A DNA stretch of 64,000 bases, from positions 558,001-622,000 of the forward strand of contig CBDBIW010000016.1 of the NCBI GenBank assembly GCA_965206015.1. Reading direction: 5' to 3'. Positions 54,594 to 64,000 of this stretch are shown here, piece after piece (the first letter of the stretch is position 1; each line of letters starts with the position of its first letter). The DNA comes from JAJCYL01 sp965206015. Its GTDB lineage: Bacteria; Bacteroidota; Bacteroidia; Cytophagales; Cyclobacteriaceae. The notes beneath the pieces were generated by a model, which saw only the letters and a list, made by a program, of their open reading frames with translations, was not told the origin of the DNA and made no database searches. Both the position numbers and the translations under genes were made by a program.

Positions 54594-55061
54594 ATGGTTC
54601 AAAGTACCAACACCTTTGATGAAGTAAAGGAAATATTTACGGCATACCTCGAAAATAAGGGATTGAGGAAGACACCGGAAAGATTTGCAATACTAGAAGA
54701 AATATATTCGAGAGATGGTCATTTTGATGTTGAATCACTTTACATCAGTATGAAGGATAAGAACTATCGGGTGAGTAGAGCAACCGTCTATAATTCTTTG
54801 GACTTGCTAGTAGAATGTGATTTAGTCTCCAAACATCAGTTTGGCAAAAACTTGGCTCAATATGAGAAATCATACGGTTTCAAGCAGCATGACCATGTAA
54901 TATGCACTGAGTGTCACAAAGTACTCGAATTTTGTGACCCTCGAATTCAAAATATTCAAAATACCGTTGGTGAAGTGTTAAATTTCAGGGTTATGCATCA
55001 CTCGCTGATTCTTTATGCTCAGTGCACCAATTCAAAATGCGAAAACAGATCAACGAAATGA
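54594..55061 (+). CDS. Fur-family transcriptional regulator
   Basis: A 155-residue metal-dependent repressor. The winged helix is at residues 15-85 (KGLRKTPERFAILEEIYSRD, HFDVESLYISMKDKNYRVSR, ATVYNSLDLLVECDLVSKHQ). The regulatory metal/zinc site shows KQHDHVICTECHKVLEFCD and a second Cys pair QCTNSKCEN at the end, so it has a four-Cys structural zinc site as in Fur/PerR/Zur. Which metal it senses cannot be told. Its stop overlaps the STAS gene start (ATGA), and purA follows, a grouping I have seen in Cytophagales. Confidence 0.92.
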   Translation: MVQSTNTFDEVKEIFTAYLENKGLRKTPERFAILEEIYSRDGHFDVESLYISMKDKNYRVSRATVYNSLDLLVECDLVSKHQFGKNLAQYEKSYGFKQHDHVICTECHKVLEFCDPRIQNIQNTVGEVLNFRVMHHSLILYAQCTNSKCENRSTK

Positions 55062-55402
55062 ATTTTAAAAACACTGTTGAAGACACCATTGTGCACTTCA
55101 TATTTGAAGGCGATTTAATAGGTGAGAATAATGGCCCCGAACTTGTAGAATTTGCAGGCGAAATGTTGGAAAAAGGGATAAAATTATGTTCCATTGACAT
55201 TGCCAATGTTCGTTTTATTAATAGTAGCGGCATTGGGGTTTTGATTACACTTTTGACTAAATTCAGGAATAAGGGCGGAGACTTAGTTCTGGTTAATCCT
55301 TCAGAGCAAGTGAATAAATTATTAATTATTACCAAGCTGAATGCCATCTTTAATATTGTCCAGAGTAAAGAAGAGGCAGTTCAAAGTCTAAATAAGTCAT
55401 AA
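55058..55402 (+). CDS. STAS-domain anti-sigma factor antagonist
   Basis: A 114-residue SpoIIAA-like protein. The phosphorylatable Ser is in VRFINSSGIGVLITLL, preceded by the usual beta strands (VHFIFEGDLIGENNGPELVE). Such proteins bind and release an anti-sigma kinase when unphosphorylated. The start is the ATG overlapping the Fur stop; frames further upstream overlap the Fur coding region. The matching kinase is not in the window. It ends one base before purA. Confidence 0.87.
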   Translation: MNFKNTVEDTIVHFIFEGDLIGENNGPELVEFAGEMLEKGIKLCSIDIANVRFINSSGIGVLITLLTKFRNKGGDLVLVNPSEQVNKLLIITKLNAIFNIVQSKEEAVQSLNKS

Positions 55403-56686
55403 ATGGCAGTAGATGTTTTGCTAGGTCTTCAATGGGGCGATGAAGGAAAAGGAAAAGTCGTTGATTTTCTGGCCCCACAATATGATGTCGTTGCTCGATT
55501 TCAGGGAGGACCAAACGCAGGGCACACACTTGAGTTTGATAACATGAAGCATGTGCTTCATCAAATACCATCGGGAATTTTCAGAAAAGGCGTTACCAAT
55601 ATTATCGGAAATGGCGTAGTCCTGGATCCATTTGTTTTCAGAAAAGAAATTCTAGAATTGGAGGAAAAGTTTGGACTGGACCTGCGAGATGACCTGTATA
55701 TTTCAAAGAAAGCGCAGTTGATTCTTCCTACCCATAAGTTACTGGACCAAGCACTTGAACAAGCCAGGGGTGAAAATAAAATAGGCAGTACCCTCAGAGG
55801 AATCGGTCCATGTTATCAAGACAAAATCGGCAGGGTTGGATTACGAGTAGGGGATTTAACGGACGATTTCAGGAGAAAATATGATAAACTTGTTAATCAG
55901 CACAATAAAGTCTTTGAGTCGTTGGGGTTCGAAGTTGGTTCTGATTATCAAAGTGAATTACCCGAGGCTGTAGAGTTTTTGAAGCAATTCAAATTTTCTG
56001 ACACCGAATATTTAATTAATGACAGGATTATAAGTCAGGATAAGATTCTGGCAGAAGGAGCACAAGGTTCGCTTTTGGATGTTGATTTCGGAAGCTATCC
56101 ATTTGTGACTAGTTCTAATACAATTGTAGCCGGAGCCTGTACTGGGTTGGGGGTGGCTCCTAATAACATTGGAGAGATATACGGCATTTTCAAGGCGTAC
56201 TGCACCAGAGTAGGTAGTGGCCCCTTTCCAACGGAATTATTTGATGAAACCGGTGAAGAGTTGAGAAAAGCTGGAAATGAATTTGGAGCTACAACCGGTC
56301 GTCCAAGAAGATGCGGATGGTTAGACCTGCCCGCATTAAAATATGCAACCATGTTAAATGGGGTTACCCAATTGTTTATGATGAAGGGTGATGTATTAAG
56401 TGATTTCGATAAAATTAAAGTTTGTACTGATTACAAACTGACTAATGGAAATGTCACCGATCGGATGCCGTTTGATATTAACGATCAGGAATTAACCCCG
56501 ATCTATAAAGCATTTCCGGGCTGGAAGAAGGAATTGGAGGCAAGTCAGGGTTATGCCGGACTGCCCTCACAATTAGTTGACTATATTCAGTTTATTGAGT
56601 CCGAAGTAATGGTGCCCGTCAATATGGTTTCTATAGGACCAGACAGGGAACACACTATCCTTAAAGACAAACTAACAATCGCCTGA
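55403..56686 (+). CDS. purA: Adenylosuccinate synthetase
   Basis: Joins IMP and aspartate with GTP hydrolysis in AMP synthesis. Of 427 residues, the P-loop-like LLGLQWGDEGKGKVVDFLAP, the IMP-binding GGPNAGHTLEFDNMKHVLHQ, the catalytic NGVVLDPF, and the base-recognition GATTGRPRRCGWLDLPALKY are present; HTLE in place of the more usual HTI is a minor variant. Full length and intact. It directly abuts the STAS gene and precedes the rRNA operon by about 200 bases of leader plus promoter. Confidence 0.96.
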   Translation: MAVDVLLGLQWGDEGKGKVVDFLAPQYDVVARFQGGPNAGHTLEFDNMKHVLHQIPSGIFRKGVTNIIGNGVVLDPFVFRKEILELEEKFGLDLRDDLYISKKAQLILPTHKLLDQALEQARGENKIGSTLRGIGPCYQDKIGRVGLRVGDLTDDFRRKYDKLVNQHNKVFESLGFEVGSDYQSELPEAVEFLKQFKFSDTEYLINDRIISQDKILAEGAQGSLLDVDFGSYPFVTSSNTIVAGACTGLGVAPNNIGEIYGIFKAYCTRVGSGPFPTELFDETGEELRKAGNEFGATTGRPRRCGWLDLPALKYATMLNGVTQLFMMKGDVLSDFDKIKVCTDYKLTNGNVTDRMPFDINDQELTPIYKAFPGWKKELEASQGYAGLPSQLVDYIQFIESEVMVPVNMVSIGPDREHTILKDKLTIA

Positions 56687-56886
56687 TTATTTTTAATTTT
56701 TTTGTGCACAGAGGTTAACACCAGCACTCCTTTATTTGAATTTGCCAAAAACATGGTTTGGGGCTACTTCAATGCATATTTTTTTGTCATATTTAAATCT
56801 TGCTCTCGACTAAAAGAGGCAATATACTGATCGATTGAGTAGGTAGCTTTTGCAATACCAGATATTAAAAACTTTAGGGGTGAAGG

Positions 56887-56917
56887 TTGTTTGAAAGAAT
56901 TTGTTCCCCTACTTTTG
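56887..56917 (+). promoter_or_regulatory. Probable rRNA operon promoter
   Basis: TTG at 56887-56889, 20 bases, then TACTTTTG at 56910-56917 fits the Bacteroidetes -33/-7 pattern (TTG and TAnnTTTG). It lies about 230 bases before 16S, a plausible leader length. Confidence 0.55.
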
Positions 56918-56973
56918 CGGTCGTTTCTGGGGGTATGGAAAGGATATTTTTCTGACTTCTGACGAAAACCTGT

Positions 56974-57022
56974 TAAGTACCGATAGGGTATTTGAACTAT
57001 AAGGGTTTAAAGAGTTCATTGA
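56974..57022 (+). promoter_or_regulatory. Leader hairpin plus boxA-like antitermination motif
   Basis: TAAGTACCGATAGGGTA (56974-56990) can form a GTACC/GGTAT hairpin and is followed by AAAGAGTTCATTGA (57009-57022). Both parts recur, the second exactly, ahead of 23S. This resembles the boxB-boxA order of Nus-dependent rRNA antitermination; the role is inference. Confidence 0.55.
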
Positions 57023-57099
57023 AAGATTGGACGGTAAACCGCTTAAAAGGATAGTTAATTTCTTTTTAAGTTAAAAAAGAGGCCGGGCATCAGACACAT

Positions 57100-57133
57100 T
57101 ATGTCTCCCCCCGACGTATCACGTCGGGACATA
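57100..57133 (+). other. Pre-16S processing hairpin
   Basis: CCCGACG/CGTCGGG with loop TATCA, extended by TATGTC/ACATA pairing, just before the mature 16S 5' end; a likely leader processing stem. Confidence 0.45.
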
Positions 57134-57150
57134 GACGTTAAAGAATATCA

Positions 57151-58676
<1,526 letters not shown>

Positions 58677-58747
58677 CTGGAGAAGTTCGGCCTTTAAAGG
58701 TTTACCGTCCATGATTCAATGATATTGAAGTATTGAAATTATTATGA

Positions 58748-58821
58748 GCACTTGTAGCTCAGGTGGTTAGAGCGCTACACTGATAATGTAGAGGTCCGTG
58801 GTTCGAGTCCACGCAGGCCCA
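58748..58821 (+). tRNA. tRNA-Ile (GAT) with a mismatched acceptor stem
   Basis: TAGCTCAGGTGGTTAGAGC is a normal D arm, CTACACTGATAATGTAG is the anticodon arm with anticodon GAT, and CGTGGTTCGAGTCCACG is the T arm. The 3' acceptor strand CAGGCCC is the consensus for bacterial tRNA-Ile, but the 5' strand is GCACTTG instead of GGGCCTG. That leaves C-C and A-C mismatches at positions 2 and 3 and a T-G pair at 5. It may be processed poorly or be nonfunctional. CCA is not encoded. Confidence 0.85.
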
Positions 58822-58851
58822 CTTGGTAGGATGTATCCTTTATTGACATAT

Positions 58852-58861
58852 ACTTTTGCAT
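58852..58861 (+). repeat. 10-bp direct repeat, left copy, flanking the spacer gene
   Basis: ACTTTTGCAT occurs here and at 61081-61090, bracketing the gene inserted between the two tRNAs. The bases on either side differ, so the match is exactly ten. With the preceding T it also contains a TAnnTTTG promoter core (TACTTTTG, 58851-58858). Confidence 0.6.
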
Positions 58862-58934
58862 ATTTAGGTTAGGATTATTTACTTTCGACTTAGCATTCAG
58901 TCGATTATTACTTACTTTAAACGAATTATCAAGC

Positions 58935-61067
58935 ATGTTAAATGAATTATCAAACGTGAAACTTGTCAAAGTGACAGTACTGCTCCTTGCTTTTGGTGCT
59001 AGTTCCCTTTTTTCACTTTATGCCCAAGATAGAAATAGAAAAAGCCCCATTAATAGACCTGTAACTGGAGCATACCTGAAAAAATATCTGAACGACCATC
59101 CCCAAGCAAATGTGGTATTTGCATATAGTGATGCTAACCTTCAGCCTGTTTACAGGGGACTTTATTCAGATTTGGACAAATTAGTAAGCCCGCCAAACAT
59201 AAACTCTGAGAACTTTGCTAATTTAAAACTCACAATAAAAGAGCTATTGATGGATCACATCACTGAGGAATATACATTATTGAATGTAGAATCATTGAAA
59301 GGAAGATCATATTGCCTTTCCTTACTAGAAAAGAATAATAGTGATTTATTGGTATATATCTCTTTTCGAAGGGGATATGTCGAAGTGGCTCCAAAAGATA
59401 AATCTTTTAAGATATTATCACTTAACCATATCAAGGGCTATAAACATGACTTATCTGTCAACTCTATAATATATTTTAGAGATAGGTTGGAGAACGATGA
59501 TATTGCTTTCAAGCATACGGGTTTTGATATAGGCTTGGGAGAAGAACCAGAGGAAATTGATACCGAGAGTGGTGCTGGGGTCTCAGAACTAATTGGTGCG
59601 GGGGTGACTAGTATTTCATCTCTATTAGGATTCGCTATTAGAGAATATAGTGTGGTAGACACTACCCATAGTTTTAATGATGCTGAAAGATGGAATAATG
59701 CAAATCTTGCTCTTGCAAATAGAGCTCAAAAAGATATAAGAGGTAAATTGAGTGTATTAACACAAAAGCTCTCAAGTGATTCGGATATAGAAGATTATAT
59801 CTTAGGAGTGGTTAGCGACGCGTCTTTATATCATCAGGAAGAAACGATTGTGGCTAATTTCGCAGAACCAAAGTTTAAAAAAAAGAAGGGACTGATGAAT
59901 AAATTGGAAGGACTGGGCGAGGCTGTGGGGACTGTAACAGGGGCAGGGTCGGTAATGGTTGTCTTGATTAAAGGAGATGATAAATTTACTCCATGGGTTA
60001 CTGAAACAGAGCACATGAGGATCATTGGTCGCTTAGGAGTACTACTTTCCAAAAAAGGAATAAATGATTATGAAGGGGAGATAAAAATCAAGAAATTAAC
60101 AGAAGGAATTGATATTAAAAATATAAATAAAGCAATTATAATCAATAATGAAGAATTAGGCTGGGTATTATACGATGTTGAGTTATTGGCAAATGCCTCT
60201 GAAAGTGATATTATTGATTTTTTTGGTGGAGAGAAAAAAGCTGTTGATATTATAGAAGATAAGAAGAGTAAATATGCTAATGAATCTACTCTTGATATGG
60301 AAAGAAAGAAAAATGAGTTGCTTGGTACTTCTTTTGGAGTAACACTTCCTTCACTAGTGTATGTGAATGAGAAAGATCCACTCCTTTTTCCCAATACTAT
60401 GGTTGAAGAACGAAACCCTCTTGCTCAAGCTCCTAAAAAAGAGAAAAGAAGTTTGATTGCTAGAATTAATCGAATGAAAAATAGCAATGCTAAAATTGGT
60501 GTAGTTTATGCATTACAGGAATCTTATGAAGAAAAACAATCGACGACGCATGAAGTAAATGGGGAACCCTCGATTGAAAAGGAGAATTATAAATTACTTG
60601 ATGAATCTTTTTATCCCTTAGGTAAGCGACTAGCTAATCAGCTTAATGAAAATTTTAGTACGGATGTATTTGAACAAATAGATATGTATGATTTTCCTAT
60701 GAAAGAAGCATCTATTATTGGACTTAAAATTCAAGCACCCGAATTAGTGGGCGAAAAATTTAATTTTCCTGCCTTCGAAAACACACAATATCCAGTAGTG
60801 GTGTTTTATACTGTTGAAGCAGTCGAGAACTTAGAAGGGAAAAAAAGTTTATCTTCACATCTCGTCGTTGTTGAATTTTATGAAAATGATCAAAAGACAC
60901 ACATGAAATCAGTCGGCTTTTCACATACATACATACTTGGAAATGTAGAGATGGCTTTCGACCAAGACTATGTGAGTTATATAGAAAAATTAAAAACTGG
61001 TGAAGATGTCGCTATTGATGACTATGTTGACTTAGTGAACAAATATCACGATAAGAAAGTAAAATAA
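58935..61067 (+). CDS. Exported protein of unknown family embedded in the 16S-23S spacer
   Basis: A 710-residue protein I do not recognise. The N-terminus has a signal peptide (KLVKVTVLLLAFGASSLFSL, cleavage near YAQ-DRNRK). The mature part is a soluble mix of helices and strands with charged, Lys/Glu-rich patches; the segments YLKKYLNDHPQANVVFAYSD, GVSELIGAGVTSISSLLGFA and VGTVTGAGSVMVVLIKGDDK stand out as glycine-containing turns that might pack or touch membrane. No catalytic motif is evident. It reads in the same direction as the rRNAs and lies between tRNA-Ile and tRNA-Ala, so every rRNA transcript would carry it unless it is separated by processing. Composition is markedly A+T-rich. Frame intact over 2.1 kb, which argues for selection. 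Confidence 0.85.
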   Translation: MLNELSNVKLVKVTVLLLAFGASSLFSLYAQDRNRKSPINRPVTGAYLKKYLNDHPQANVVFAYSDANLQPVYRGLYSDLDKLVSPPNINSENFANLKLTIKELLMDHITEEYTLLNVESLKGRSYCLSLLEKNNSDLLVYISFRRGYVEVAPKDKSFKILSLNHIKGYKHDLSVNSIIYFRDRLENDDIAFKHTGFDIGLGEEPEEIDTESGAGVSELIGAGVTSISSLLGFAIREYSVVDTTHSFNDAERWNNANLALANRAQKDIRGKLSVLTQKLSSDSDIEDYILGVVSDASLYHQEETIVANFAEPKFKKKKGLMNKLEGLGEAVGTVTGAGSVMVVLIKGDDKFTPWVTETEHMRIIGRLGVLLSKKGINDYEGEIKIKKLTEGIDIKNINKAIIINNEELGWVLYDVELLANASESDIIDFFGGEKKAVDIIEDKKSKYANESTLDMERKKNELLGTSFGVTLPSLVYVNEKDPLLFPNTMVEERNPLAQAPKKEKRSLIARINRMKNSNAKIGVVYALQESYEEKQSTTHEVNGEPSIEKENYKLLDESFYPLGKRLANQLNENFSTDVFEQIDMYDFPMKEASIIGLKIQAPELVGEKFNFPAFENTQYPVVVFYTVEAVENLEGKKSLSSHLVVVEFYENDQKTHMKSVGFSHTYILGNVEMAFDQDYVSYIEKLKTGEDVAIDDYVDLVNKYHDKKVK

Positions 61068-61080
61068 ATAGAAAATACTC

Positions 61081-61090
61081 ACTTTTGCAT
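61081..61090 (+). repeat. 10-bp direct repeat, right copy, flanking the spacer gene
   Basis: Second copy of ACTTTTGCAT, 14 bases before tRNA-Ala; see the left copy at 58852-58861. Confidence 0.6.
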
Positions 61091-61103
61091 TGGCAAAAAG
61101 ATA

Positions 61104-61177
61104 GGGGGATTAGCTCAGCTGGCCAGAGCACCTGCTTTGCACGCAGGAGGTCATCGGTTCGACTCCGATATCCTCCA
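61104..61177 (+). tRNA. tRNA-Ala (TGC)
   Basis: GGGGGAT pairs with ATCCTCC (one G-T), TAGCTCAGCTGGCCAGAGC is the D arm, CCTGCTTTGCACGCAGG is the anticodon arm with TGC, and ATCGGTTCGACTCCGAT is the T arm. All stems are sound. CCA is not encoded. Standard spacer tRNA. Confidence 0.95.
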
Positions 61178-61249
61178 CTAAACGGGGAGACCGTCTAATA
61201 AATGACTCAAGACGAATGGTTTTGAGTATTATAATTTAATGAGAAGCTG

Positions 61250-61363
61250 TAAGTACCGAAAGGGTACAGTTATGGCACTAAGCTTAAGGGTTTAGCTGCT
61301 GGTTTCCAAGAGCCGTTGGAAAGGCAGACTAAACCAAAAGACTTAAGCAAAAGAGTTCATTGA
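61250..61363 (+). promoter_or_regulatory. Second hairpin plus boxA-like motif ahead of 23S
   Basis: TAAGTACCGAAAGGGTA (61250-61266; GTACC/GGTAC hairpin) and AAAGAGTTCATTGA (61350-61363) repeat the leader arrangement, now 84 bases apart instead of 19. Its position downstream of the inserted gene would re-set antitermination before 23S. Confidence 0.55.
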
Positions 61364-61481
61364 CATGTTGTGAGAGAGTAGAAAATCATTTTACTAACGA
61401 TTGATAACGAGTTTATCGATTGACAGTAAATCGAGTAATTAATTTAATATTAATAACAGGCACATTAGGATTAGTAAATAA

Positions 61482-64000
<2,519 letters not shown>

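Noticed and set aside
58862..61080. The spacer gene as a simple transposon
   Set aside because: No transposase, and the inner ends share only a short TTTACTTTC match that is not at the termini, so inverted repeats are not supported.

Overview
The window reads as chromosome of a gliding, marine-type Bacteroidetes bacterium, most likely order Cytophagales. The evidence is a gldJ gliding-motility lipoprotein gene, a Bacteroidetes-type 16S rRNA with the CACCTCCTTT 3' end, few Shine-Dalgarno sites, several GTG/TTG starts, and promoter cores of the TAnnTTTG type. Genus cannot be fixed from this reading.

Layout. 1-0.84 kb is a shattered gene. 0.9-8.2 kb is ordinary core: AGCS symporter, a membrane-anchored PhnD-like binding protein, a methyltransferase, a polytopic membrane protein, rbfA and a LolC/E-type permease. 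8.3-14.5 kb is a signalling block: degenerate receiver, receiver-adenylate cyclase, large sensor histidine kinase and a membrane protein. 14.5-23.8 kb is an accessory graveyard: Mu-like transposon remnant with its regulators, IS3 debris, an IS4-family element with a perfect 10-bp target duplication upstream of murI, an IS1-family copy, a frameshifted fic locus, an IS1595 fragment and the tail of a tyrosine autokinase. 23.8-30.5 kb is a compact, mostly overlapping gene run: TPR protein, phosphosulfolactate synthase, DUF368 transporter, aroE, uvrB, Fpg/Nei glycosylase. A small Tn3-family element (30.58-33.18 kb) carrying a resolvase and an AbiEii-type toxin pair is inserted exactly at the gldJ stop codon; mfd follows gldJ. 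38-42.5 kb mixes IS982 debris and pseudogenes with an FKBP lipoprotein and an outer-membrane-type protein. 42.5-50.2 kb holds a patatin-like protein, glpK, a Na+/H+ antiporter, and a K+ channel with a lipoprotein. 50.5-52.4 kb is a broken lipoprotein gene and a second IS1 copy. 52.7-56.7 kb has a GH15 hydrolase, a Fur regulator, a STAS protein and purA.

56.9-64.0 kb is an rRNA operon: promoter, leader, 16S, tRNA-Ile, a 710-residue exported protein gene of unknown family, tRNA-Ala and 23S (cut by the window end). The protein gene inside the 16S-23S spacer is the most unusual feature: it is co-directional, flanked by a 10-bp direct repeat, and sits next to a tRNA-Ile whose acceptor stem has two mismatches. 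A hairpin plus boxA-like motif occurs both in the leader and ahead of 23S, as expected for an antitermination signal.

Throughout, core genes are intact while non-core genes carry stops, frameshifts and short (17-25 bp) tandem duplications, so this genome appears to be losing accessory content under heavy transposon activity. Family assignments are from memory of conserved motifs; no database search was possible.
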